A stretch of DNA of 64,000 bases from an uncultured Acidimicrobiales bacterium (GCA_958295925.1 CATQHL010000001.1:1-64000), one strand, 5' to 3'; shown: positions 13,843 to 22,668, numbered from the stretch's first letter. Notes: generated from the sequence alone by a model not told the origin. Numbers and translations: made by a program.

Positions 13843-14880
13843 TCAAACGTGCGCCCCGCTCAGCACCTTGGCCAGCAGCGCCATGCGCACGAACATCCCG
13901 TTTTCCATCTGCTGGAAAAAGACCGACCGGTCATCGGCGTCCAGCTCGTCGTGGTCGGCCCTAGTCCCCATCTCGTGCTTGCGGGGCAGGGGATGCATCA
14001 GCAGGGTGTGCGGGCTGCAGGAGCGCAGCAGCGGGGGAGTCATCACGAAATCGTCCTTTATGGCCTCGTAGTCGGCAGGATTCTCGAAGCGCTCCTCCTG
14101 AACCCTCGTCCAGTAGATCACACCGCTTTCGCGCAGCCGGTCGTCGATGCGGGAGGCTTCGCTCACTTCCACCCCCGACGCCCGGCACATCTCCACGACC
14201 TCAGGCGGCATTCGCAGGTCGGGCGGCGAGAGCAGGTGAAGAGAGGCCCCGCGCGCCCCCCAGGCGCAGACGAGGCGGGCCAGGGAATGCACCGTGCGCC
14301 CGTGTTTAAGGTCGCCGACCATCGAGATGCAGGTGTTGTCAAGGCTTTCCTTGAAGTCAAGAATGGTGAAAAGATCGAGCAGGGCCTGCGTGGGGTGCTC
14401 GCCAACCCCGTCGCCGGCGTTTATCAGAATCGGTCGTCGCCCCACCTTTTTGTCGAGTCGCCCCAGGTACCGCGCAGCCAGCCGACAGGAGCCGGCCACG
14501 GGATGGCGAAGCGTTATCACGTCGGCGTAGCATCCGGCCGCACGGATGGTGTCGTGGAGGTCTTCGCCCTTGTAGGCCGAGGAGAACCGGATGCCGTTGG
14601 ACACGCCCACGACCTCCCCGCCGAGCCGCCGCATCGCCGACTGGAAGGAGAGGTCGGTGCGTGTGCTCGACTCGAAGAAGAGCAGCGCCATCACGGAGCC
14701 CTTCGCAATCTCTGCAACGCCCCTGTCGCTCTGGCGGACGCGGGTGCGGAGCGAGGAGGTGGCATCGAAGAGGACGTCAAGGTCGGAGCGACAGAACTGC
14801 CCCACGCTCACAATGTGCTTGCCAAGAAAATCGCCCTCGATCGGCTCGGGTGCGGTAGCCGAAGGCACGATGGCGAGCAT
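13843..14880 (-). CDS. pyrB: Aspartate carbamoyltransferase catalytic subunit
   Basis: Condenses carbamoyl phosphate and aspartate, the committed step of pyrimidine synthesis. Starting at ATG 14880 the protein has 345 residues, with the carbamoyl-phosphate motif FFESSTRTDLSF around residues 68-79 and the HPTQALLDLFT motif further on. MVGDLKHGRTVHSL and the C-terminal LLMHPLPRKHEM (substrate loop) complete the set. The frame remains open upstream to 15045, but those residues are not family-like. It is the first gene of the pyr cluster. No pyrI regulatory chain and no PyrR-type leader were recognised nearby. Confidence 0.94.
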   Translation of the reverse strand: MLAIVPSATAPEPIEGDFLGKHIVSVGQFCRSDLDVLFDATSSLRTRVRQSDRGVAEIAKGSVMALLFFESSTRTDLSFQSAMRRLGGEVVGVSNGIRFSSAYKGEDLHDTIRAAGCYADVITLRHPVAGSCRLAARYLGRLDKKVGRRPILINAGDGVGEHPTQALLDLFTILDFKESLDNTCISMVGDLKHGRTVHSLARLVCAWGARGASLHLLSPPDLRMPPEVVEMCRASGVEVSEASRIDDRLRESGVIYWTRVQEERFENPADYEAIKDDFVMTPPLLRSCSPHTLLMHPLPRKHEMGTRADHDELDADDRSVFFQQMENGMFVRMALLAKVLSGAHV

Positions 14881-15045
14881 AGTTTGCCTATGGGGATTGA
14901 TAGTGGAAAACGTTCTCCTGGCTTGGCCGGCAGGAATCAGGGCCTGCAGGACGATATGGCCATGGCAGCGGTTGAATCCCCGATTGGGGCGCAGGGGCGT
15001 GTGGCGGGGGCGCCGAAGGTTCTGGTCTGCCGCCCATAGGCTCAA

Positions 15046-15249
15046 CTTTACATAACGGCAATTCTAGAGAATACTTGCAGGTTGGAAAGCGCTGCCTGAT
15101 GGAAGTCGTCTGCTACGCCCAGCCTTGTAACCAATCGCACGACCCCTCACCGCACGTCGCGGGGCTCGCCCGCACGCACGTCCCGTGACCCCCCCTTAAG
15201 GGGGGGCACGGGGTACTCGCTGCACAGTGCGGGGCTAGCCTGCACGCAC
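15046..15249. promoter_or_regulatory. Divergent intergenic region with strong hairpin and direct repeats
   Basis: Between pyrB (minus) and the pilus locus (plus). Bases 15182-15212 form a very stable inverted repeat, CCCGTG-(A)-CCCCCCC-TTAA-GGGGGGG-CACGGG. It is flanked by imperfect direct repeats of the form gcacgtcgcggggctcgcccgcacgcacgt (15153-15182) and gcacagtgcggggctagcctgcacgcacgt (15221-15250). No T-run follows on either strand, so it is not a classical terminator. Both divergent promoters should lie here, but I cannot place them with confidence. Confidence 0.5.
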
Positions 15250-15948
15250 GTGGCCGAAGTGCTCGTCATATTTGCGGTTGCCATCTGGGGGGCAGCTGCC
15301 GTCTGGGTTTCAATTACCGACCTTCGGACAGGGCTCATCTTGCGGAAGGTCGTTTGGCCTGCGACTTTCGGGGTTGCGCTGATGTTCCTTGCAGCCTCGC
15401 TCATAGTCCGCAACCCTGGGCGCTTCGGCCTCGCGGTGCTGGGCGGCGCCGCCGTGGGCGCCGCCCTCGTTGTGACCTACGTGCTCAGGCCGGGCATTAT
15501 CGGGTTTGGCGATGTGCGTCTCGTGACGCTCAACGGGCTGCTGGCCGGATGGTGGGGTCTTGCCTGGTCGTGGTGGGCGCTATTCGCCGGAGCGTTCCTG
15601 ATGCTGCCCGTGGCCTTGGCGAAGTCGATTATGACCGCCTGGCGTGCCTCCGCCCAGCCTGGGCTTCCCGTAACACAGGAAAAGCCCACCGCAACCAAGT
15701 CAGGGAGCGAAGACGGCTCAGCTGGCACCCCGAAGGGCTCTTCGGAGACGCTCTGCGAGGCGGAGGACGGTGGCAACGACTTCGATTACCCCGAGCCTGA
15801 CGATGGCCAGCAGCCCCAGGGGCGGCTCGGCGCTTTCTTCAAGGCGCTGGTGAAGGGTGAACGCACCACCCTCCGGGCGGGGCCTTGGTTGTGCGCCGGG
15901 ACGGCTGCGGTGGTCATCATTCGCTGGGTTCAGGCAGGGGCGGTCTGA
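15250..15948 (+). CDS. A24 prepilin peptidase of the Tad pilus (TadV/CpaA-like)
   Basis: Membrane aspartyl protease that removes the leader of the pilins encoded downstream. The 232-residue protein has the two catalytic Asp sites of the family: Asp24 in SITDLRTGLI and Asp88 in the GFGD motif (residues 85-88). Hydrophobic helices fill residues 4-20, 37-55, 60-80, 95-120 and the C-terminus. Between the membrane parts lies an acidic, Ser/Gly-rich cytoplasmic segment (about 137-185) not usual for CpaA. There is no N-terminal methylase domain. The start is GTG. It is the first gene of the plus-strand pilus locus. Confidence 0.88.
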   Translation: MAEVLVIFAVAIWGAAAVWVSITDLRTGLILRKVVWPATFGVALMFLAASLIVRNPGRFGLAVLGGAAVGAALVVTYVLRPGIIGFGDVRLVTLNGLLAGWWGLAWSWWALFAGAFLMLPVALAKSIMTAWRASAQPGLPVTQEKPTATKSGSEDGSAGTPKGSSETLCEAEDGGNDFDYPEPDDGQQPQGRLGAFFKALVKGERTTLRAGPWLCAGTAAVVIIRWVQAGAV

Positions 15949-16058
15949 GACGCCACTCCCCCACTGCCGTCGGGCCGCCCGCGTCCAGGTTCGAGAATCG
16001 GCTGTTAACCAAGGTTGCAGATTCCGCCGACCGGAACATTCGCGGACTAAAATAGGCA

Positions 16059-16099
16059 TTACGAATGCGGACGGCACCATTACGAATGCGGACGGCAAG
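16059..16099. repeat. Tandem 19-bp repeat before the large pilin gene
   Basis: The unit attacgaatgcggacggca occurs twice, 21 bp apart, in the untranslated leader just upstream of the ribosome binding site of the large pilin-like gene. If the upstream ATG in each copy were used, it would add a basic extension before the pilin leader, which is unlikely. Confidence 0.6.
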
Positions 16100-16136
16100 A
16101 GAGCGTACAAAGGGGGCGAATTGGCAAGGAGATGCT

Positions 16137-18086
16137 TTGAAGCGGCTTAACTTCACTGTGTCGCCCCGCTCCGATCAGCGTGGGTTGATCACGCTCGAGT
16201 GGATCATCCTCGTCGGAGCGGTAACCGGGATCGTCACGATGGTGCTGATTTTCGGATGGGCGGCCATCTTCGACCGCACAGAGGCAGTTGCCCCCGAGGC
16301 CGACGGCGGCATCGCCGAGTCGGCTCGGCGGGCAGCGGACGAGGCGACCTCAGGAAGGAGGTGTGAACTGCTTGAAGGCCTCTACGACAATATCCAGTTC
16401 CAGTACGTGAAGGATCCCCGTGATCCAAGTGATCCGGACTATGATGCAACTGACCCGGATAAATGCTCATGTGAAGTCGTGGAGTCTGTGGATGTCGCCA
16501 ACTGGTGCGTGTTTCACGCTGTGGCCCCGCAGCCGATCCCCGACCAGACGATGGAGCTAGATACGGTTACACCCAATGTTGAGACATTTCCTTTGGATCA
16601 GGCATTCTTCAACAAAGATGCTTCGATTACTCCTGCCTATGGGGTAGTGTCAGGTGTTCCGACGTCCGTCACTGCTTCGATCGACCATTCGACGAATGAA
16701 CTGACAGTCACCGCCATTGCTACTACGTCGGCCGACGGTGCAACAATCACAGTAACTGCCTTTGATGATGAAGACGGCGACGACACACTTGATGCTACTG
16801 AGGAGACTCTAGGTACTATCACCTTCAAAGTTATTGTGGAGAATCCTCCAGGACCGACAAAAGTAGGCGAGTTTGAAGATATCGATTTCACGCATGCAAC
16901 ACTTAAATCCCGTAGGTATGATGAATATCTTTCTGTTAAGGAATACTTCAGCGGAGTGGGGTTGACGTTTGAAGCTACTTCGAGCAAGCCAGGGGTAGCT
17001 GAAGTAGAGGATACTGTTATTGGGTATGAAGGCGGTATTAGGCTTACATATCGCAATGCTGGCACAGCGACTATAACCGTTACCGCTACGGAAGCTCAAA
17101 TTCCAGGCATCAGCCCCAGAAGAACCGTTAATCAAGAATTTGATGTAACTGTACATGCCCATTCCAGTGAGCCGTCCATTTTGACTTCTTCAGCCTCAAT
17201 TCCAACGTTGGAAATATTTGAAAACGAAGATTCTTATTTAGACTTATCAGCGTACTTTATGGGTCCGAACCTTGCTTTCGGGCTTACATCCACGCCATCT
17301 TCTGATCCTAGTATTGTCACTGTCGAAACACCTATCGCTTCTGATAAACCAACTACAATTAAACTGACAGGGCAAGCTATAGGCACTGCCATTGTGACGA
17401 TTGTAGCTTTCCAAGATGATGATGGTGATGGTACAAGAAATGTGAGTAGCGAGCATAGTGCGATACACCAGTTTACCGTTAGCGTTGTTGCAAAACCTGA
17501 TCCCCCAATTTCAATTAATCCTAGTAATTCGCCAATTTCCGATGGTGCAATCCACAAATACGTGGGCATGACTTACCCTCTTAATGACCTGAAGAACTAT
17601 TTTAATAATGCTAATGGTAGCACTAATTTTACTGCTGGAAGTTTTGACTCAAACATAGCTGAGCTGGAAATCAGTGGGCATAGCGGGACAATTAAGCGGA
17701 AAAGCGTGGGGGACACTATTCTTAGTCTTAGGGCGAGTAATCCTTATAATCCTAATATTAATGCTCGACAGGTGTTTAGCGTAAGTGTTGTTGCTGATCT
17801 AGAGACTCTTACAGAGTTTGTTGAAGTCCCCGATTATACTGCGACGAGCGGGACAGTACGAACAATCAACTTGGAGAATCATTTTTCTGGACAAGGTCTA
17901 ACTTACGCATTGACATCCTCACCTAACGCAGCAAATGGTGCATACACTTCAGCAAGCATAAGTGGAACTAATCTGACGTTTACTTTCGGCACAGTGGGGA
18001 CGGATGAGGATCTAACTTTTACGGTAACAGATACGTCTAGCTCTCCTGTTGTGCATACCGAAGTAATCAATATAGCAGTAGCCTGA
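16137..18086 (+). CDS. Large mosaic pilin-like protein with Ig/cadherin-like repeats
   Basis: The start is TTG 16137, five bases after AAGGAG, giving 649 residues. The N-terminus has a class III prepilin signature: basic leader, SDQRG|LITLEW with Gly16 before the cleavage site and Glu at mature position 5, then a membrane helix to about residue 44. A helical stalk with four Cys (about residues 76, 110, 112, 124) follows. From about residue 137 to the end come roughly five beta-rich repeats that share an opening like 'L..YF.G.GL.F..TSS.P' and a 'G.A.ITV.A' core, resembling cadherin/BIG-type modules. The repeat part is far lower in GC than its surroundings (18 of 60 bases G or C at 17581-17640). 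It is probably a pilus-tip adhesin or giant pilin; function is inferred. Confidence 0.8.
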   Translation: MKRLNFTVSPRSDQRGLITLEWIILVGAVTGIVTMVLIFGWAAIFDRTEAVAPEADGGIAESARRAADEATSGRRCELLEGLYDNIQFQYVKDPRDPSDPDYDATDPDKCSCEVVESVDVANWCVFHAVAPQPIPDQTMELDTVTPNVETFPLDQAFFNKDASITPAYGVVSGVPTSVTASIDHSTNELTVTAIATTSADGATITVTAFDDEDGDDTLDATEETLGTITFKVIVENPPGPTKVGEFEDIDFTHATLKSRRYDEYLSVKEYFSGVGLTFEATSSKPGVAEVEDTVIGYEGGIRLTYRNAGTATITVTATEAQIPGISPRRTVNQEFDVTVHAHSSEPSILTSSASIPTLEIFENEDSYLDLSAYFMGPNLAFGLTSTPSSDPSIVTVETPIASDKPTTIKLTGQAIGTAIVTIVAFQDDDGDGTRNVSSEHSAIHQFTVSVVAKPDPPISINPSNSPISDGAIHKYVGMTYPLNDLKNYFNNANGSTNFTAGSFDSNIAELEISGHSGTIKRKSVGDTILSLRASNPYNPNINARQVFSVSVVADLETLTEFVEVPDYTATSGTVRTINLENHFSGQGLTYALTSSPNAANGAYTSASISGTNLTFTFGTVGTDEDLTFTVTDTSSSPVVHTEVINIAVA

Positions 18087-18175
18087 TACTAAAATATTAA
18101 TGCGTCTAGCAAGGAGTTGAGCACAATAAGAGCCCACACTGCTGTCTGGTTTTCGGTGCTGTCGCTCACGGGGGG

Positions 18176-18808
18176 TTGAGCGATTTGCCTCTTGTCAAGC
18201 TAAAGCGTTACCTCAAACGCGTCCGCAAAGACGAGTCCGGCGACACTCTGGCCTTCCTCCTGCTGTTTCCCACTTTCTTTATAGCGGCGTTTCTTCTTCT
18301 GCTGCATGTGTTCCTTGTCAACCAGGCGCGTGCCGAGTTGGAGATTGCCGCATCGAGAGGCATTAGGGCAGCCTGGGATATCTCCGCTGAAGCCAAGACA
18401 AACCCCGACATCGACGACATCGACTTTGCGATGGGCGATGATGTTATTGAAGAGGCCCTCAAGCAGCGTGAAGACGCTGCTATGTGCGCCGCTCTTGCCC
18501 ACATGGGGCCCCTTGGGGATTTTTCCGAGATTGACTACCCAGGGGGCTTAGCAGGAGGTTGCGTGACGTGGGCGGACGAGCGGTCGCTGATTGATCACGA
18601 CCCTGACTGGCTGAGCGTCTTGAATCCTCGAGTCAGCGCTGTTACCGACATGGTGACTGGCGAGCTGAAGCTTATTGTCGAGGGCACGGTTGCAGGCCCT
18701 CTTGCGGCCTGGTGGCCATCGGTGATCGGCAGGGTGTCGGTTGAAGTCTGCGGCCCGTTGCCTGTTATGAATACCTCACAAGTGGATGTGACATCGGCGT
18801 GTACCTGA
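18176..18808 (+). CDS. TadE-like pseudopilin
   Basis: A 210-residue TadE-family protein of the pilus system. After a basic N-terminus (KLKRYLKRVRKDESG) comes a single hydrophobic helix, residues about 25-48 (LAFLLLFPTFFIAAFLLLLH), then QARAELEIAASRGIRAAW, the characteristic TadE region. A secreted C-terminal domain with several Cys follows. The start is TTG 18176 with GGGG upstream. It overlaps the next TadE-like gene by about 10 bp. Such proteins are minor pilins processed by the Tad prepilin peptidase. Confidence 0.82.
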   Translation: MSDLPLVKLKRYLKRVRKDESGDTLAFLLLFPTFFIAAFLLLLHVFLVNQARAELEIAASRGIRAAWDISAEAKTNPDIDDIDFAMGDDVIEEALKQREDAAMCAALAHMGPLGDFSEIDYPGGLAGGCVTWADERSLIDHDPDWLSVLNPRVSAVTDMVTGELKLIVEGTVAGPLAAWWPSVIGRVSVEVCGPLPVMNTSQVDVTSACT

Positions 18809-19428
18809 TTTCCCGCCTGCTGGCACGTCGAAAGGAGGGACGCGACGCGCAAGCAGGGACGGTGGCCCTGGAATTCCTGCTGCTGCTCCCGTTTATAGTT
18901 GCTCTCGCCTGGATGGTGCTGTGGGCGGGTGAGGCGGGCAGAACATCCCTGCTTACGACCCTGACGGCTGAGGAGGCGGCGACTGTGGCCGCCACGACGC
19001 GCGATAACCTCTTTCGGTCGTACATGGACAGTGGCATGGATTCGGACGAGGCCTACGAAATGTCCGCTAAAGGTGCCCTCAATGCCGCCGAAGACTATGT
19101 GGACAACAAGTTTGTGCGATTTGGTGATCCCTGCAAAAACGTTCCGGAGGCTGCCGTTGACGCTGCCTGGTGGAGGTCGGGGAAGATGGATCGCGAAAGC
19201 TTTGAAAAGGAAAGAGGTCAGGATGCGGCGCCTGGCAAGACGCTTCCCATAGCGGACGACAGCTGGCTGGTGTATCCGCAAAGTGGCCCAAACGCAGAGA
19301 CAGTCGAAGTGGAGTTTGCCGTTGTGCGTGTGCGCTGCGAGTCTCGATTCAGATTTGCACTCCCGGTTTACTTCCTTTCCAGGGTCCATGAGGCGATCGC
19401 CTGGGAGGCCGTGGGGGTGACCTACTGA
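18799..19428 (+). CDS. TadE-like pseudopilin
   Basis: A second TadE-family protein (209 residues). The N-terminus reads AGTVALEFLLLLPFIVALAW, with the conserved Gly followed by xxxLEF, the usual TadE processing site, and a membrane helix at about 19-42. After this come EAGRTSLLTTLTAEEAATVAA (helix) and a secreted domain with two Cys. The start is GTG 18799, overlapping the preceding gene. The stop overlaps the next ATG as TGATG. Tight coupling with both neighbours supports one pilus operon. Confidence 0.85.
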   Translation: MYLISRLLARRKEGRDAQAGTVALEFLLLLPFIVALAWMVLWAGEAGRTSLLTTLTAEEAATVAATTRDNLFRSYMDSGMDSDEAYEMSAKGALNAAEDYVDNKFVRFGDPCKNVPEAAVDAAWWRSGKMDRESFEKERGQDAAPGKTLPIADDSWLVYPQSGPNAETVEVEFAVVRVRCESRFRFALPVYFLSRVHEAIAWEAVGVTY

Positions 19429-20015
19429 TGGTGCGCTGGTTGCGTCGCATCAGGGGGGACGAGCGTGGCGGCATCTTGACCATGTGGACTTTGCTGATGG
19501 CGCCTGCTGCCGTCCTGCTAACCGTCGTGAGCCTGGAACTGGGGCGGGCGCAGTCGGCAAACGAGGCATTGCAGGAAATGGCAGACGACATCGCCACTGT
19601 CGTCGCAATCGGCCGGGAAAACGACCCCGAACAGGCCGAAAGGGGCGATCTCCCGCTTCCGACCGAAGAAGGCTGTGTGGATTATCCGGCAGAGTCCTGT
19701 CTCCGGCTGAGGGCGTTGATTGAAGCCAACCTTCGGGCCAACGGAATCTTCCCTGACACCGTCCGGATGTGCTATTCGGGCTTCGATGAGAGCTCTGCGT
19801 CTACAGAGAAGTCGTCGTTCGTCACGGTCACCGCCCTCTGGCACCAGCTGCCCGACGCGGTGTACTACTGGACAGACGGCATACAACTGTGGGCTGTCAG
19901 CGATGTCGTCGAGAGCACGGCCAGAGAGGGTTTCACGAAGATTGGCGAGACGACTGATCTGTTGTTTGGAAGTGATGGGGCAGGAGAATGCGCCGAGCCA
20001 TTCACCACTCCCTAG
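19428..20015 (+). CDS. TadE/TadG-like secreted pilus protein
   Basis: A 195-residue protein with an N-terminal basic stretch (RWLRRIRGDERGG), a hydrophobic helix at about 17-38 (ILTMWTLLMAPAAVLLTVVS) and LELGRAQSANEALQEMADDIAT. This last pattern resembles the TadG-type Flp pilus proteins whose early helix is followed by an A/N-rich segment. Four Cys in the outer domain may form disulphides. The start ATG overlaps the previous stop. A spacer of about 150 bp with an internal AAGGAAG separates it from cpaB. Confidence 0.75.
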   Translation: MVRWLRRIRGDERGGILTMWTLLMAPAAVLLTVVSLELGRAQSANEALQEMADDIATVVAIGRENDPEQAERGDLPLPTEEGCVDYPAESCLRLRALIEANLRANGIFPDTVRMCYSGFDESSASTEKSSFVTVTALWHQLPDAVYYWTDGIQLWAVSDVVESTAREGFTKIGETTDLLFGSDGAGECAEPFTTP

Positions 20016-20169
20016 GCTATGTCAGTGCAAGGCAGCAGGCCGCTCCGATGCCCTGCCCGCTCCCCCGTCCCCCACGCCTCCCGCTCCCCGCGCCAAAATC
20101 CGCAGGGGAATCCCTGTAGTTCAGTATGATTAACTTCTTGCATAAGTCGAAAGGAAGATAAACGCCCAG

Positions 20170-20988
20170 ATGTCGAGCATCGTTCAATCGGGGGTTGCCA
20201 TGCATGAGCAGCCCACCTCTCCAGCGCTTCCCTCCCCCCCAATGCCAGGCGAGAAGGCAAGAAAGGACACGTCCACCCCCACGCGCCGTATTTTCTGGAT
20301 ACTCATCTCGCTCGTGCTGCTTGTGCTCAGCATCGGGGGTTTCTACATTTTGGCCTTACGGGCTGACGACACCATAAGCGTGCTGATAACCGCCCAGGAC
20401 ATAGCGCCAGGCACAACCGTCACGGCCGATCTCTTCACGTCGGCCAACGTAGTGCCAGGGGGTGGCATAGAATACGTGGACGGGGATTTTGCCTCCAGCT
20501 TCGAGGGACTGCTCGCCATCGGCCCCATCCCGGCAGGCACGCCAGCCCGCTACGAGATGTTCCAAGAGGATGTCACGGTGGAGGAGGCCGGTCTGCTTGA
20601 GGTGGTTGTGCCTCTTGACTTGTCGCTGTCACAGGAGGAACTCAGTCCCGCCGACTACGTGCTGTTGATCGACCCGGGCATCCCCCCTGGGGGGGAAGAG
20701 AATGGAGGCATAGCCAGGTATGTGGTGGAGTCCAGGTACCTCGATGGCTATGAGGAGGGGCAGCTGAGGCTCAACCTTCCTCCGGAGGAATGGTCTCGCT
20801 GGAGGCGTCTGGTTGACTTCGGCGGCAGAACCCCTCAGGTCATGAGGGTCAATCCCGCGCTTGTCGGGAACGACGACGCCCTGAATGAGTGGATCAGCAG
20901 GCTGAACGATGTTTTCACAGTCGAATTCCAGGCTGATCTGGAAACGTACCTAGAACAGCAGATAGCTGGCGAGCCGGACCAGTTCTGA
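20170..20988 (+). CDS. CpaB/RcpC-like pilus assembly protein with SAF domain
   Basis: CpaB-type proteins sit in the envelope and help build the Flp pilus. The 272-residue product has a proline-rich cytoplasmic N-terminus and a membrane helix at about 40-62 (IFWILISLVLLVLSIGGFYI). An SAF-like domain follows, starting ISVLITAQDIAPGTTVTADL (about 70-90) and continuing to about 150. The outer C-terminal part is acidic. Start ATG 20170 has AAGGAAG 12 bp upstream; ATG 20200 is an alternative. It lies between the pseudopilins and the CpaE-like gene, the usual tad order. Confidence 0.82.
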   Translation: MSSIVQSGVAMHEQPTSPALPSPPMPGEKARKDTSTPTRRIFWILISLVLLVLSIGGFYILALRADDTISVLITAQDIAPGTTVTADLFTSANVVPGGGIEYVDGDFASSFEGLLAIGPIPAGTPARYEMFQEDVTVEEAGLLEVVVPLDLSLSQEELSPADYVLLIDPGIPPGGEENGGIARYVVESRYLDGYEEGQLRLNLPPEEWSRWRRLVDFGGRTPQVMRVNPALVGNDDALNEWISRLNDVFTVEFQADLETYLEQQIAGEPDQF

Positions 20989-21036
20989 GAGGGCTGAGAG
21001 GACTGTCGGGCGTCGCAGCGAGGGCTTAGAACAATA

Positions 21037-22668
21037 GTGCACGTCGTAGTTTCAATGGGCGAGTCCAGGAACGACCCCGCCACGGTTGCTTATGCCCTGG
21101 CGAGAGCCTGGTCTACAGCTGGCGTTCCCACCCTGATGATTGACGCCGATCCCGCAGGATGCACCCTCGACTATCGCCTCGGCAATGCGACGAGCACGGC
21201 CCTCGACCCGATCGCCAGAGGGCTGCCCACGCTCGTGGGGGGCGAGCACCGCTTCGAGGTGGAGACGCTGGCCGATCACACCTACGGGGTGTCGGGAAAC
21301 CCCAGGCTGTGGGTGATGCTGGGGCCGAACAACCCCAAGGGAAGCCAGCTGGCTGCCGAGTACGTGGCGCATTGCCTTGACGATCTCGGGAAACTCGCAG
21401 AGAGCGTCAAAGTGGTGCTCAACGCAGGGAGGGTGCCCACAGACCGGCCGATCAGCAGTTCGGTGCGTCCACTCTTAGATGCCGCCGAGCCGCTGCTGGT
21501 GGTTGATTCGGCGTCTGAGGGGAGCGACGGCGAAACGATCCCGAGCTTCATGGGGGATGTATCGGCCGCCCCTTCAGAACACAAGAAGTCGTTCTGGCAG
21601 TGGCTGACCGAGGACAAGAGCAAGTCGGGGGGCGACTCAGCCGACGGAGCGCAGCCGCGAGACGAGGAGAAGGCTGCAAGAAGGGCGGTGGCGGCGGCGA
21701 AAAAGGCGGCTGCTGAGAAAAAGAAGGAGGACGCAAAGGCTCGTGCCCTTGCGATTAAAGAGGCGACCTCTGAGGAAAAGGCGCTCCTCCGCAAGGAGGC
21801 GGCAGTAACCCGAAGGGAAGCCGCAGCTGACCGAAAGGCGGCAGAGGCTAGGCGGAAGGACAGGTCGCGTGAGCTTCTCATGGTCGCCGAGGGCAATTTC
21901 GTGATGCCGGAGACCGTTGAGATTCGGGTGCTTTCACGCCTGCCAGTGATTCCCGATCAGCGGGCGCTCGCCAAACCCTTGGGCCGCTTGGCCAAGCGCT
22001 GGAACAGGGGAATAGCGGAAGCTACTGAACAGGTCGATCTGATGCTTGCCCCGCCGGAGCCCCCGGAGGAGGCAGTCCCAGAGCCCCCTGTGGAGGCGAA
22101 GGTCATAGAGGCGAAGGTTGCCGACGACGCAGGGTCTTGGTGGAGAAGGCGCCGTCGAGACCAAAGAGGCGTGATAGACGTGGAGAGCGAGACGACCTTG
22201 GCCTTGACGGGGGACGCGGCCTTGACCTCGGCGGAGGATGCGCTGATTTCGGAAGCCGCGCCGATCGATGCCTCAGCGCAGCAGGAGAAAGAGCCCAAGC
22301 CCAGGCCCGTGAAGGAGCCGAAGGCGGAGCGTCCACCCAAGCCGAAGCCGGTGAAGGAGCCGAAGGCGGAGCGTCCACCCAAGCCTAAGCCTGAAAAGGA
22401 GCCGAAGCCCAAGAAAGAGCCGAAGCCCAAGCCTGAAAAGGAGCCGAAGCCCAAGAAAGAGCCGAAGCCCAAGAAGGAGCCGAAGCCCAAGCCGGTGAAA
22501 GAGCCCAAGGCGGAGCGCCCGCCCAAGCCGAAGAAAGAGCCCGTACCAAAAGACCCGCGAAATCAGATGAAGCGGACTGGCAGGCGGAAGACTGAAGCAG
22601 ACCCGACGGAATCACAGGGGAAATCCAAAAAAGAAGCGACAAGCAAGGAGGGCAATGGCAACGAATAG
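21037..22668 (+). CDS. CpaE-like ATPase-fold protein with degenerate P-loop and K/P/E repeat tail
   Basis: The first 170 residues look like a MinD/CpaE-type fold: strand HVVVSMGES, then LMIDADPAGCTLDYRLG for the deviant Walker region, VVLNAGRVPTDRP and PLLVVDSAS. The place of the K-G-G-x-G-K-T loop reads GESRNDPATVA, without the catalytic Lys, so nucleotide hydrolysis is doubtful. Residues about 190-290 are an Ala/Lys/Glu coiled coil. From about 415 to 525 the chain is a tandem Lys-Pro-Glu repeat (EPKPKKEPKPK type). CpaE proteins localise the pilus machine; the tail may bind acidic partners or nucleoid. The start is GTG 21037. The end overlaps cpaF by 14 bp. Confidence 0.75.
   Translation: MHVVVSMGESRNDPATVAYALARAWSTAGVPTLMIDADPAGCTLDYRLGNATSTALDPIARGLPTLVGGEHRFEVETLADHTYGVSGNPRLWVMLGPNNPKGSQLAAEYVAHCLDDLGKLAESVKVVLNAGRVPTDRPISSSVRPLLDAAEPLLVVDSASEGSDGETIPSFMGDVSAAPSEHKKSFWQWLTEDKSKSGGDSADGAQPRDEEKAARRAVAAAKKAAAEKKKEDAKARALAIKEATSEEKALLRKEAAVTRREAAADRKAAEARRKDRSRELLMVAEGNFVMPETVEIRVLSRLPVIPDQRALAKPLGRLAKRWNRGIAEATEQVDLMLAPPEPPEEAVPEPPVEAKVIEAKVADDAGSWWRRRRRDQRGVIDVESETTLALTGDAALTSAEDALISEAAPIDASAQQEKEPKPRPVKEPKAERPPKPKPVKEPKAERPPKPKPEKEPKPKKEPKPKPEKEPKPKKEPKPKKEPKPKPVKEPKAERPPKPKKEPVPKDPRNQMKRTGRRKTEADPTESQGKSKKEATSKEGNGNE
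22285..22545 (+). repeat. Tandem DNA repeats encoding Lys-Pro-Glu blocks
   Basis: Units such as gagccgaagcccaagaaaga and ccgaagccggtgaaggagcc repeat in the 3' half of the cpaE-like gene. The reading frame is kept throughout. Such tracts vary easily in length by slippage or recombination. Confidence 0.8.

Noticed and set aside
13684..15039. 451-codon plus-strand frame opposite pyrB/pyrC
   Set aside because: Composition (His/Pro/Val-rich) and lack of motifs mark it as the complement of the pyr genes.
22285..22545. Regular DNA repeats that could be mistaken for a CRISPR array
   Set aside because: They have no unique spacers, keep one reading frame and encode K/P/E blocks.
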